A stretch of 21,777 nucleotides of DNA from Elysia marginata (GCA_019649035.1 BMAT01010563.1:42136-63912); one strand, 5' to 3'; positions 1-9,980 are shown, numbered from the stretch's first letter. Numbers and translations: made by a program. The notes: generated by a model from the letters alone, not told the origin.

Positions 1-65
1 AACGAAAAAAAATGCAGGAGCAATCATAGAACAGAAAATCGTTTACTTTTTTTTTCGTCGCTCGT

Positions 66-2777
66 CTAATGTGTATACAGTATTAGCTGTAACAGTGTCA
101 TTAAAATCGTTATGGTTGCTTTATCAGTAAGTGAAAGTAAATCCTGACCTCCTCTTGACACGCAGCCGACTTCACCTGTGTTTTGTAGGCATTTTAAGCT
201 CTCTAATTGGGCGATGAGACTTAGCGCATTTGGGTCCTCCCTCCTACTATGGAGTCGATTTTCACTCCACACTTCACAGTTAAGATCATCGTGTAAAGAT
301 GTATCAACAGGTGTCAGCTGAAAACAATACTTGACATTGACATCATTGAGAATGCGCTCCAAACCACTGGTGTAATTTGTGGAACAAGTTTTATCTATCT
401 GCAATCGGAGTAGCGGGGCGCAATGCCGGCGCACAAATACTAGCATTGCGGCTGAGAATGTACCGTGCAAGTCAAATAAGTTCATCTTTTGTTTTAAGTA
501 GTTCTCCTCCTCAAAAAACATTTTCATTCTAATAGTAGTGAAATTTAGTCCTTGTTGCGCATTATAGGTATGGTACGCTCTCATCGGCGTGTCCGTAGCC
601 TTCATTCCGTGGTACTGAAACAGGTAACATTTTACCGCTTGAGCTAAGCTCTCATGGTCGATGACACACTGTTTGTCAACGACCGCAAATTCTTTCTGAA
701 TGGCAATCTCCGCTTCTACACCTTTCCTGCACAAACCATCTGGAGTAAAAATGAACTTCTCATCGCACTGGACCGCTCTGCATGGCGTATCCTGTGGGTC
801 ATTGCTTAAGACATTTGGATTCTTGCAGGTCCACGACCACCATGGAATATTTTTATATCGTGGCTCATGCTCATAACCAGGACGTACGTATGATATCTCC
901 CCAGGGGTGTCAGACAAAGAGACCAGCAGCTTAAAACCAGTGAGTCCAAAACGATCTCCACGCTCCGATGTTATTTGATAGTATGATAGGCACCAAGCAC
1001 AAACGTTGTGAGGAAGGTCCCTGGACCGAGGCATGGAGGCGAAGAGAAATCGTCGTCTATAATATTCACTGACAGTGGTGTTGCACGTCACATTTTGAAG
1101 GTCCAACACTCCGGAGAACTTAGAGATACACGAGGTGGTCCAGTTATTGTAGCATAGGGCGCCAGCTGAGTCTGGATGATCTTCAGGCGGGACATACGAA
1201 AACGTTGTCCAGTTTAGAATGTTTTGTAGATGGTTTAACGTGTTGGGGACAGTGTTATTTTGAGTGCCTATCTGAGTATTCCATGTGCCCGCCATATTAC
1301 TGCTGGCAGTTTGGCCCGATACGATCCCTTTGTTGCATTTGTAGATGCTGAGATTTGCAAAAACAATTCCTGTGCTGTAATCTGTCACGGGAGCGTCAGC
1401 CAAAACAAATGACATCGCCCTCGTTTGATCTGAGCTAGGTCTTTGATTGGGTCGAGAATTCGATAGCAATTCTTTTCTTTGAGAGTCCATCGGGCACGAT
1501 TCAACCATAAAAACCGTAGAAATTTCATCACAACGTACCGACGCACTTGTAAGAACACTAAACTTGGAAATAGCGGAATTGTACAGTTCTGGGCAAGTTT
1601 GGGGGAGATCCTTGCAACAGTTTTTGTGCACCACGCATTTTCCATCACAAGAACACGGAAAGCTCGCGTCCTCTCCACACCTTTGGTCACAGGATGTGTA
1701 AATGCTCAGTGAATTCATAGACATAAAGTTATCGGCAATAATACTGCTACTAGAACTGTTTGGTCTAGCATCCAGTGGCAGTTCTGTAGATTTTGGTTCA
1801 GGGCGTAAATTACTTGTATTGTGTGGTAGCAGAGATTCTTTGGTCAACGTTTTAAAATCAGGGATAAATGATGTGCTTTCATGTCTTGCCGTAGTTGCAT
1901 CATTATCAAAGCTTTTGCCTCTTGCTCGATGTAATAAGGGTGTTGTGACTTGATCAAAGAATGAGTTGGAACTATTGGATATGCCCTCTGCTGATGACCG
2001 CTTAGTCTTTAAGTCAAAAGTTGAAAAATTTGGCGTACCTGAGGTCGATGAGGCTGAATCAACTTTGTTCATAAAAGTCACACTGGATCGTTTTTCTCTT
2101 TGTTCTATCTTGACGCCTGAGAATAGACCACGATCTTTAAATATCTTGTCAGTGATTTCCACGCCCTTATTCGCACTATCCTGTTTCAAAAATTTGGTTA
2201 AGGATGTATTTACCGCGTTTTTGCCTGAAGAGGGGGCGATAGTTGAAAGCGTTGACCTACCATCTGATAGTGTTTCCAATCCTAACATCTTAATCACTCT
2301 GTCCTTATTTCTTTCCTTAACTTCAGCTGAAGATGCTTTGTAAATCTGAAAATCTGAAGTGTAGTTTCGAATTTCTTTACCTCCTTGAAGAAATTCTTCT
2401 TTTTCGTTTTGGCAGTTCTTTAAACATGTCGATTGCAATAAACCGTGCGTGTCTTCTTTGCGATTATGTTTGAGTGCAGATTGAAAGGTTCCAACTCCAG
2501 CGTTTTGTTGAAAATAGCGCTGGTGCCAAGTGTCTTTATTTAGGCTGTTAAGGCTACTTGTTAATGAGCCCTGTGTGGACAGCTTAAGATCATGTGGCCT
2601 AATGGTCTCTGATTCCGGTGCTTTTCTTGATGTGATTAGACTGTTGGCGGCTGGGGCAGTACCGGTGACCTTATATGTGTGATGTGTTGGGGAGAGAAAA
2701 AGGGCCACCATCAAAAGGATTTTAAACGCACGAAGTCTCAAGATCTGGGGAATCAGGAGAAAATAGATATTTAGCAA
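66..2777 (-). CDS. Large secreted or surface protein with one somatomedin-B domain (final exon)
   Basis: The frame is open for 903 codons and ends in TAG. Residues 12-31 (ILRLRAFK then ILLMVALFLS) look like a signal peptide. The first codon is TTG, not ATG, and a pyrimidine tract ending CCCCAG lies just before residue 12 (exon would start at 2744, phase 0), so the true start is probably in an upstream exon; the internal Met at residue 23 is the alternative. Residues about 50-350 are Ser/Thr/Lys-rich with few cysteines, with furin-like REKR (227-230) and KTKR (257-260). Residues 363-395 hold eight cysteines in the SMB pattern, including CSC and CCKD. Residues 415-875 are cysteine-rich with many N-X-S/T sites, for example NWT at 522 and 545. 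The last ~17 residues are hydrophobic after SRGGQD, which suits a GPI signal or a short membrane anchor. SMB domains are usually protein-binding extracellular modules. The function is unknown to me; similar SMB proteins are, from memory, common in gastropods. Confidence 0.85.
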   Translation of the reverse strand: MLNIYFLLIPQILRLRAFKILLMVALFLSPTHHTYKVTGTAPAANSLITSRKAPESETIRPHDLKLSTQGSLTSSLNSLNKDTWHQRYFQQNAGVGTFQSALKHNRKEDTHGLLQSTCLKNCQNEKEEFLQGGKEIRNYTSDFQIYKASSAEVKERNKDRVIKMLGLETLSDGRSTLSTIAPSSGKNAVNTSLTKFLKQDSANKGVEITDKIFKDRGLFSGVKIEQREKRSSVTFMNKVDSASSTSGTPNFSTFDLKTKRSSAEGISNSSNSFFDQVTTPLLHRARGKSFDNDATTARHESTSFIPDFKTLTKESLLPHNTSNLRPEPKSTELPLDARPNSSSSSIIADNFMSMNSLSIYTSCDQRCGEDASFPCSCDGKCVVHKNCCKDLPQTCPELYNSAISKFSVLTSASVRCDEISTVFMVESCPMDSQRKELLSNSRPNQRPSSDQTRAMSFVLADAPVTDYSTGIVFANLSIYKCNKGIVSGQTASSNMAGTWNTQIGTQNNTVPNTLNHLQNILNWTTFSYVPPEDHPDSAGALCYNNWTTSCISKFSGVLDLQNVTCNTTVSEYYRRRFLFASMPRSRDLPHNVCAWCLSYYQITSERGDRFGLTGFKLLVSLSDTPGEISYVRPGYEHEPRYKNIPWWSWTCKNPNVLSNDPQDTPCRAVQCDEKFIFTPDGLCRKGVEAEIAIQKEFAVVDKQCVIDHESLAQAVKCYLFQYHGMKATDTPMRAYHTYNAQQGLNFTTIRMKMFFEEENYLKQKMNLFDLHGTFSAAMLVFVRRHCAPLLRLQIDKTCSTNYTSGLERILNDVNVKYCFQLTPVDTSLHDDLNCEVWSENRLHSRREDPNALSLIAQLESLKCLQNTGEVGCVSRGGQDLLSLTDKATITILMTLLQLILYTH
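2745..2766 (-). promoter_or_regulatory. Predicted 3' splice site of the SMB gene
   Basis: On the minus strand a pyrimidine-rich run (TATTTTCTCC, then TTCCCCAG) ends just before codon 12 of the open frame. Using it would give an exon of 66-2744 that begins in phase 0 with ILRLRAFK, a plausible n-region of a signal peptide. This explains why the open frame has no ATG at its 5' end. It is a prediction from sequence only. Confidence 0.5.
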
Positions 2778-3095
2778 AAGGTTAAACTAAAAAGGTTATC
2801 TTGTCAAATGTGTAAGTACCCGAAATCCCTATCCAAATCCTAGGCTGGTATTATTTTTTATACATAAAAAGTTTATTTTAACAGTTGAGAAATTATTTTT
2901 TATTAAAGAAGCAATTTTATATTATTTTAATATTTTTTCCTCTTTACGTCTTGAATACGAGCAACTTCTTCAAACTTCAACATTTTTTGTCAAATTTATA
3001 ATGATAGTGCCTAGTTAACAAAGTAAAGGTTTAAAATATTAGAACTTAACGCGAGATAAAATCCAACGGAAAAGAACTTTTTTAAAGTTATGAAA
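2778..3095. other. AT-rich non-coding stretch
   Basis: Very AT-rich DNA upstream of the SMB exon, probably intron if the predicted 3' splice site is used. I see no coding frame, repeat array or RNA gene here. Confidence 0.5.
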
Positions 3096-3099
3096 TGTC

Positions 3100-3490
3100 C
3101 GGTATAGACGGTAACATATGGGGCTGAGAGATGGGCAATAAAAAAAAAGGCAACAAAAAGATGAACGATGAACTTTGCAGAAATGTAGTTACACAGGCGT
3201 CTGCTCAGATTAAAGTGAAAAGATTAAAAAAATACCGACGAATCCATTCTCACTGAACTTCAAGTCCGAAGGCAGTTACTAGACACTATCAGCAAGAGTA
3301 TATTAACTTTTTTAGACATATCTGTCAAAACAAATGTACATTGATGAAAGACATAATTCAAGGAAATATTGAAAGCAAAAGAGGTACAAGAAAAAAAAGC
3401 TTATTTCGACAATTTCAAGGACTGAACGAGGACAAATAGTACATGAATTTTTAATGCACCAGAAAAAGAAAGGACTGGAAAACTGGTGAA
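3100..3490 (+). mobile_element. LINE relic: C-terminal end of an endonuclease/reverse transcriptase ORF
   Basis: Three-frame reading gives the hallmarks of the post-RT region of RTE-like LINE proteins. There is TVTYGAERWAIKKKATKR near 3110, then a NFAEM..LHRRLLRLK stretch (family form: FEMWCYRRMLRI), then TNESILTELQVRRQLLDTI and FFRHICQNKCTLMKDIIQGN, matching the family's GHI..R...L...I..G.IEGKR..G block. Several stops and frame changes break it, for example TGA after ATKR, so it is an old inactive copy. The N-terminal endonuclease and RT core are absent. The clade is assigned from remembered family patterns; the 3' boundary is soft. Confidence 0.65.
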
Positions 3491-3605
3491 AGCGACGGTG
3501 TAAGCAGCAAACATGTAAACAAAACGACGTTAGATGGTGTGTGGGTGAGTGACGATGAGAGTAGCAATCAAAACAAATAGTAATACGCTAAAATAGACCG
3601 TTTTT

Positions 3606-3922
3606 ATTAAATTAGCGCCTAATCCACTAAATTGCTCTAAGCGCTTTACATGGGTTCACCGACAGGCCCATATCAACCAAATTAGTTTCTGAACTCAAAG
3701 GGGAGCAGCAAATAAAGCACATCACTCTAGCATACTGACAAAATCTTTCCCTGCCCATAGTCGGGTACTCCTTTAAGGCATAGCTGAGGCAAAAAATTAA
3801 TGTTTTTAAATAGCTTTCCTCAAAAAAAAAATTAAAAAACGTCGGCCTCCGGAGGCAGAACTTGAACCCCGGACCTTTCGATCTGAAAACCGAGCTTCTA
3901 CCAAGAGACAACGACGCCACCG
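3606..3922 (-). mobile_element. tRNA-derived SINE with an L2-type 3' tail
   Basis: On the minus strand the element opens with a tRNA-like head (from GGCGTCGTTG), with a B-box-like GGGTTCAAGTTC about 55 bases in. A body of about 170 bases follows. It ends in the tail TGTAAAGCGCTTAGAGCAAT and then GGCGCTAATTTAATAAAA. That GTAAAGCGC...GCGCTA ending is the signature shared by many SINEs mobilised by L2-clade LINEs. The tRNA head is degenerate and is not a working tRNA. The 97-codon open frame on this strand falls wholly inside the SINE and is not a gene. Confidence 0.75.
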
Positions 3923-4439
3923 AACACAGCTACAGTTATCACTTTCCATATAAACAACTACCAATACCAAAACCTAGCTGGTCTGTCCCCATCGCAAGGG
4001 ACAGTTTCTGTGATATTTCAAGGCAATAGCAGTTAACATGTTATAACTTTTACATTTCCGTGCACGTCTTTCTTTTCAGATACTTCTTAAGCTTTTTGGA
4101 ACAATAAACTGACATGCGGTACAAAATCATGATTGTGCGAAAATTTCTGTAGTGTTTCGCACAATCAAGATTCTGTAGTTTTCTAACACAAGTTTGTTTC
4201 CTGTACATTCTTGGTACCGATACCATTCAGTTGCACCGCTAAGATTACTGTTGTACATTTTTATATATACATTACCAGAGAGTGTTCATCTTCAACACTC
4301 CAATATGCTTTCGTTACCTATTAATATCTTTTTGTTCATGGTATTTTTTTGTTTTTTTTTGTTGTTTTTTTGTGGCTGTTTGTATAATTTGCTTCCTAAA
4401 AATAAAACCAAGAAAAAAATTTCTGTAGTGTTTGAAATA
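3923..4439. other. Unassigned AT-rich spacer with T-rich tracts
   Basis: No gene is visible. It holds a perfect inverted repeat (listed separately at 4131-4166) and a T-rich tract at about 4340-4375 that opens a spurious Phe/Leu-rich frame on the plus strand. Confidence 0.4.
4131..4166. repeat. Perfect 12-bp inverted repeat
   Basis: Arms GATTGTGCGAAA (4131-4142) and TTTCGCACAATC (4155-4166) are separated by 12 bases. It is a clean hairpin in otherwise unannotated DNA; no function can be assigned. Confidence 0.6.
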
Positions 4440-4712
4440 TCAGCCTAACCACGCCAGCTTGATTTGGGCGATTGGTGTGTCATGTTGAAGCATTGCGTTT
4501 CCACTGAGCCTAACCTTTCTTAACATTTTAAGCACGCATTCTTGAAACACAATAAATGATCTAAATAGTTCGACAAAGATCTGTACTGTAGTTCTACAAG
4601 CGTGCTTTGCCTCGAATTCCCCAAAAAATTGTAAACAGGACATTTTGTAGCTGAAGTGATCGCTGCTCTCTAAGCCTGTATAATTTACACTGCCGTTATA
4701 TTTTGGAACCAT
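4440..4712 (-). pseudogene. Possible DNA-transposase relic (mariner/Tc1-like)
   Basis: A 90-codon open frame contains RLSGNAMLQHDTPIAQIKLA, which recalls the catalytic-Asp stretch of mariner-family transposases (family form roughly LLQHDNARPHxA). The rest of the frame is not recognisable and has no DDE partner residues I can point to. The frame could be fortuitous; the call rests on one short motif. Confidence 0.25.
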
Positions 4713-4899
4713 GAGTCGATATCAAATTTTATTGAAGTCTACCGATCAGCCGAGTGTTTTAATAGAAAATATATATAAGTATTTAAAGGATAGGCTTATG
4801 AAAACCTTTTCAAACTTTGTAAAGAATTCGATCCTTGTGTTAGCAAGAACGCATTGCCTAAGACGATTAACAACATCAGTGCTGCATTCTGTTCTGGTT

Positions 4900-5375
4900 T
4901 ATCAGGATCTTTTATGATGAAAGACTGAACAGAAAACAAGAGACTGTTGTGAGCAGACTCCGTATCGGCCATTCATGGATCACTCATGAATACCTTTTAA
5001 AAGGGGAACAACAACCCTATTGTACAGCTTGTGAATGTCTTCTCACTGTAAAACACATTTTAGTGGAACGCGCAGATTTTTTGCTAAGCAGACAAAAATA
5101 TTATAAGACAACTAATATGCACACACTATTCCGAGAGGTGAAAGCCTCCCAGACTTCGGATTATCTGGAAGAGATTGGATTATATGGCAAAATCTGAAGC
5201 GATGTATAGAAAACTTTTAAAACCTGTACGTAGTATCTAAGATTTTTAAAACTTGGTTTTAATATATGAGATAGGTTGGCAAGATTAAAATATCGAAATA
5301 AACTACAGTTGAAAAAATCGCTAATGATGGACTGGGCTTGTAAAAGTTTCAATCAATCAATCAATCAATCAATCT
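4900..5375 (+). mobile_element. I-clade LINE 3' end (post-RNase H region and tail)
   Basis: The frame ending at TGA 5195-5197 reads ERLNRKQETVVSRLRIGHSW, then ITHEYLLKGEQQPYCTAC, then LTVKHILVERADF and LEEIGLYGKI. This R.RIGH...TH..LL.GE..P.C..C...LTV.HIL.EC block is typical of the C-terminus of I/Nimbus/Jockey-type LINE ORF2 proteins, downstream of RNase H. The usual HILxEC cysteine is Arg here. About 150 bases of 3' UTR follow and the copy ends in six CAAT units (5350-5373), the short tandem tail expected of this group. RT and RNase H domains are not evident upstream, so it is a 5'-truncated dead copy. Confidence 0.8.
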
Positions 5376-5828
5376 AGCAAATGCCGAAAAATTGTCTCAT
5401 CTATCCTAATGAAATTTTGATAATCTTACGGGTATGCCTTAATCTCTTCCGAAAGATTTACATGTGATAATGCGAATCTCTTAAAAACAAAAGCCCATTT
5501 ACCCCACACTTCCTTTTTCTTGTCTATCAACCATTTACCGGTTCACATTAACTTGATCATTCCGGAATTTCCCTACCCTTGCAAACTAAGCATGCGACGG
5601 TTTTTGAGCGTGTAATAACGGGGCTGGTTGGACTCATGCAGCTGAAATACGTACAGCCCTTCAGTACCAAAATGAGGCGAATTTGTTCGCCATGATTACC
5701 GCGAGTCCACTTTTGTCTATTTCATATACCGTGTGACCCCCTTTCCATTAAATCGTTATTTATAACTTGTCATCAACATTCATCACTTGGGCATAATGCA
5801 AGAAATACGCCTGCTTCCGGTTTTAGCT
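5376..5828. other. Unassigned spacer
   Basis: No coding frame, RNA gene or repeat that I can support. Confidence 0.4.
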
Positions 5829-6030
5829 ATATAGTATTCTGTGCTTACACCTGTGTCCCCGTTCGGCTAAATAATATTCTGTGCTTTCACCGATCCCCCC
5901 TTTTTAGTTTAATAATATTCTGTGTTTACATCTGTCTCCCCTTTTGGTTAAATGATACTTTGGGTTTACTTCCCCACCCCCCTCTGGCTAAACAATATTT
6001 TTTTTTTACATCTGCCCACCATCCCACCCC
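5829..6030 (+). repeat. 40-bp minisatellite, about five copies
   Basis: Unit roughly AATAATATTCTGTGTTTACA followed by a C-rich run and TTTTGGCTA. Copies begin near 5831, 5871, 5911, 5951 and 5991, a spacing of 40 bases. Divergence rises toward the right end, where C-runs and T-runs have expanded; a partial sixth copy may start near 6056. Confidence 0.75.
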
Positions 6031-6126
6031 CCTCGCGCCTTTTTACTAGATCTAGATAATATTTTGTATTAAAGGCAGACAATGAGCATAGAAATTTAGA
6101 AAATAATGCAATGCAGGGACAAGTTA

Positions 6127-6337
6127 GCACATACGTACTCGGAAGCAAGCCAATGATCAAATGTACGTACATAACCGGAAACAAGCAAATATTAGAATGC
6201 ATTTACATACTCCGAAACAAGCAAAGATTGGAATGCATGTACATACCCTTAAAGAAGCAAATAATCGAACGAACGTAAATACCTGTCAAGGAAACAAGCA
6301 AATGACATAAACGAATCACGCACATACCCGGAAGTTG
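6127..6337 (+). repeat. Degenerate 35-43-bp tandem repeat, about six copies
   Basis: The recurring unit contains ACATAC, then CCGGAAACAAGCAAATGAT, then GAATG. Copies are visible near 6129, 6162, 6201, 6236, 6271 and 6314. It is a different sequence from the neighbouring 40-bp array, only about 100 bases away. Confidence 0.7.
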
Positions 6338-6339
6338 CA

Positions 6340-6860
6340 TGTAGAGTTGTGTCGCCTGCGACGTGAACCTTCAAGACCTTGCGACCTCATGTCAATGGTT
6401 GTAAATTCTGCTGCGTCCAGCCTCTCTTCAGTCTGAGGCAGTGGGTCTCTATAGTTTTACAAACCCTGTTTTGCGGGCCGTAGCAGGCACGTAAGAACAC
6501 AGTGCTAACAATCACAATAGGCTAACTTCGGACTTATGTCCTCAGTAATAGCTACTAGATTTCATGCGTAACAGGCCGCCGCTCATGAGGACGAAACCCA
6601 TACCCGAAGAAATCCCAGATGGCTGATGGGCTAATGGGGCCCGTCAGCCAATCGTGTGCTGTAAAACTCACGCTACCTATGGGTGTTATTACGTAGTTCG
6701 TTGTCGTCGTCGGCGCGCCAGGTCTCTGCTGTCGAGTGCGTCGTCTTGTCTTGGACAACCTCACTAGTGTCAAGGTGCCAGGAAGTCAGTTAGCCGGTAA
6801 CCTAAGCGCAACCGACCTGCCTCTAAAAGCTGTGCCTGTCGACAACTGAGAAATAATTAA
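6340..6860. other. GC-richer, CpG-containing island without a recognised gene
   Basis: This stretch is visibly richer in G+C and CpG than its surroundings, for example GTCGTCGTCGGCGCGCC at about 6705-6721. A 72-codon frame on the minus strand (6555-6773) is Arg/Thr-rich and resembles nothing I know. It could be a promoter or first non-coding exon for the leftward SMB gene, or part of an unrecognised repeat. No TATA box or splice donor stands out enough to call. Confidence 0.35.
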
Positions 6861-7434
6861 CTTGCGAAAAAGATTTTTCGAATCCGTTAAAACAAACGCG
6901 GACCAGTGGAGTTGTTTAAGAATATAATTTGTCAAAAGCGGTGAAAAAAACCCATCAGATATATGAGATAATTTTTATGTTACTTAGACATTTTTCTTGC
7001 TAGTTTTGACGATGACTTATGGATATAAAGCGGTCTGTAAATAAAACACATTTTAATGACTGCCATTTTGAAGAAAAATTTTTCATTAATCAGATACAGA
7101 CTTGCGATTTATATCTTACGGGTGGTTTGGAAATTTTGCAATGAACGAACTATAATACAGTCATGAAAAGTTGTTAGTTAAAAGAAAAAGTGAAAATGCA
7201 TCGTTCCGCAATGACTAAAGGTTTTATTGTTGTTCATGCCGAGGCAATTGATCACAAATGTTAATGTTAAAACTCTAGTACAGACAGCATGTTATGGTAC
7301 AACTTTATATCGGAATCATTTGATAGGGCATTTAGTGTTAGATTAATTTTTCCAAGAAGATCGGATATCTTCAGCATATATATTTTCCTAAACCAGCTTC
7401 TCCTCCTGGCTGCTCAGTTGTCAAACTGAGAATG
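6861..7434. other. Unassigned AT-rich spacer
   Basis: I see no gene or repeat. Confidence 0.4.
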
Positions 7435-7435
7435 A

Positions 7436-7598
7436 AAATCCTAAATAGCTAAGTTTTATACCACAGAGTTTTCTGAATGTTGTCTTGAAGCAGAAAAAAA
7501 ACTTTGGGTGTTGTCCAAGATCCCGAATAGCTAAATTTCATACCACAGACTTTTCTGAATGTTGCCTAGAAGCAAAACTAACTTTACGACGCCTAACT
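7436..7598 (+). repeat. Two-copy tandem duplication, unit about 81 bp
   Basis: The segment starting AAAATCCTAAATAGCTAAG (7436) recurs as AAGATCCCGAATAGCTAAA (7517). Both contain ATACCACAGA and TTTTCTGAATGTTG at the same offset. The copies differ at roughly one base in six. Confidence 0.75.
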
Positions 7599-7599
7599 T

Positions 7600-9080
7600 G
7601 AGGAGGAAAATGTAAAAAAGAAATCTTATCACACTAATGAGCGATGTGCAACAAAAGGTGGTCATAAGATTGGGTTAGAGGTTAGAAAATTATTTTCGCC
7701 ATTGCTTAAAAAAAATAACAACGACGTCTATACTGCAAAACATAAAAGTATAAAATAATAGAGAAATATTTCCCTCAATTTCCAAGGACGAAATAATTTG
7801 AAACTCCAACACCGATCAACTTCGTAGCGTTATTCGCGATAAATGAGAGAAGCGTGGATATTTTTGCTCTCGTTGTTAAACTCGCTTTTGGGCCCCCTTG
7901 GCTTTTTTTTTTATTGGCCCTATAGCTTTCTCCCCACTGATGAAATCCGATCAGCTCACAATGCTAGAAGCCATGCAAGTTTTGTATTATTAGGCCTATG
8001 GCACTTTCGCAGACAGTTTTAATGAGAAGAAATTCGAAACAACTCTCATGGTTGGCTTGGCGCGTTTGCAACTTAATCCCAAATCTTTTTTTATAACAAT
8101 GAACAGAAAAACAGTCGTTATATTATGTTTAACCCCTTCATGATTCAGTTTGTTCATTTTTTTTTGCCATGAATCAGTGGGAAAATAGATTTTCATTTTG
8201 TGTTAAAGTGTCAAATAAACGTACAAACTGACAAAAAAGGAACTCATTTATTGTATAAAATTACTTATTTTTTAACCCATCAAAGAAAAAAATTAATATG
8301 AAAATGGCAACGAAACCATGGCAAGTATTCACCCAATATCATTAAACTGTTTTGCAACGAGCAAAACGTCCTATATTTTGGAGTCCGCTTTTTAAGTTTA
8401 TGTGGTTACATAAATCATCTTCGGAGAAAATATTTCTTTCAGTCCTATCCAGCTTTCTTTACAGGGTCTTAAAATTCCACGTCTACCTTATCAAATTTCT
8501 CCGATGAACAATACATATGAAGGTGATTCCTTCTTCCCCTTTCCCTTCCTATTTTTTTTCTTGGCCGCATTTGATATCACGATTCTGTGTCTTCTAGCGT
8601 TCATCGTCTGGTTTCTTTGTTGTTGTTTTTTTTTTAAATCCAAATTTATGCCATTATCTTTAAACCCTTATTTTCTTACAATATGTTTAAAATGACTTTA
8701 CTTGAGATATAGAATAATTATTATGTTTTTGTGATCTGGGTTTATCATTTTGATCTGCTCGTAAGTAAAAGAATGCTAAAAACAGAGTTTCTGCTCATGA
8801 ACCAATTTTTTTTCTTAAATTGTTGTCTATGCAAGTAAAGACGTCTTGCTCACACAGAAAGAATTAAGATCGAACTTTAAAAAATCGTTTGTCTCTAGTG
8901 TATCTTTAACGAGTTAGGTCAGTTTGTGATTGTATGATAGTTCCTTTGCTTCAAAAATATACACTTTTATTCAGAGTATAATATTAGATCCTGATAGTTT
9001 TTGTTACAAATTTTGAGAAATGTCAGTGGTTTCCTCTTCTGGTTTACCAAAATATTCATTGTATTTTAGTTGTACTGCGG
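7600..9080. other. Unassigned AT-rich DNA
   Basis: Long stretch with only short spurious open frames; the plus-strand frame at 8504-8695 is a polypyrimidine/T-rich artefact. No RNA gene or repeat array recognised. Confidence 0.4.
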
Positions 9081-9081
9081 G

Positions 9082-9098
9082 GTGTGTGTGTGTGTGTG
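9082..9098 (+). repeat. (GT)n microsatellite
   Basis: Eight GT units followed by a G-run. Confidence 0.85.
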
Positions 9099-9860
9099 GG
9101 GGGTTATAGGACTAAACATCCAGAGGCCATCAGTGGGACTTTCCAAAGCTAATCATAGATAACGCAAATCTTGCTTGAAAAAACATTTTAAAAGGCGTAT
9201 GCCAGTAGCCTGGATTAAGCTTCTTTTTAATTTTTTTCAAAGCGTTACTTCCCTTTTCCATGCTTGGCAGATTTAGTGGTGTTAGGCAGTACAATAACTG
9301 TTCCAATTAGTAGGCTTTTAAGAAGTTTTTTATCTAGGAACGCTGCGAAACTTCAAAATCACAGTACCAAGAAGAACAGTTTTTCACAGTTATTTTAAGT
9401 AGCAGGCTAGATTTCGATCTACTTTACTCATAAACAAAAAAACATAGATCGGGAGCTTGCGCTGCAGTAGTATCCCAGCATGCTCCTGTCTAAAAATAGC
9501 TCTGGGTAGCAGAAAATTAGGCGATTATTAGGATTAACGGTTATGCTAATGATGTTATGCGAATTATACGTTGTGTTATTTACTATAGGAAGCGTGGAAA
9601 TAACCCTTTTGTAGCAGCGAAATATATTTGACTATACATACTGAGTGACTGATAGATGTCATGTCTTAGTAAAGTCGCCTATATATAGTGCAAAACGGAA
9701 TCAAAGAGTGAACAAAGAATGTGGCAACAAAATTTATAAGACGCATTTTACACACTTCGAAAAAAGCTGTACCATAGACGGAAGAAAACAAATAAATATA
9801 TATTTTGAATTCGCACACTTCCCAGCTCCGTCTGTTGCATTCTGTAGAATTTAGGTTAGA
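9099..9860. other. Unassigned DNA
   Basis: No gene recognised; a 69-codon plus-strand frame at 9645-9854 lacks any family features. Confidence 0.35.
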
Positions 9861-9980
9861 TAGAGATATAAACTCTGAATTCAGAGTCTAAAAACTGACT
9901 TAGATCTAAAAACCGTTTTAGGTCATCTAGAGTTTAGAGCGAGGTCTAGAAGATCTAGAGTCTGGTTAAGGCCTATATCT
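9855..9980. repeat. Palindrome-rich stretch with repeated AGATCTAG/TCTAGAG motifs
   Basis: It contains the perfect 16-base palindrome ACTCTGAATTCAGAGT (9872-9887) and many overlapping TCTAGA, AGATCTAG and GAGTCTA motifs within about 120 bases. It looks like simple-sequence slippage around a palindromic core; no function assigned. Confidence 0.45.

Noticed and set aside
1385-2343. Open frames of 77-125 codons in other frames inside the SMB exon
   Set aside because: They overlap the 903-codon frame completely and have no independent support; shadows.
3840-3920. Possible tRNA gene on the minus strand
   Set aside because: A tRNA-like head with a B-box is present, but arms do not pair properly and it continues into a SINE body with an L2-type tail.
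6578-6600. Hammerhead-ribozyme-like core CTCATGAGGACGAAAC on the plus strand
   Set aside because: It resembles a collapsed CTGATGA...GAAAC core, but stem II is missing, the key G is C, and no stem I or valid cleavage triplet could be paired. Treated as coincidence.
8504-8695. 63-codon plus-strand frame with hydrophobic segments
   Set aside because: Generated by T-rich and CT-rich tracts; no signal for a real membrane peptide beyond composition.
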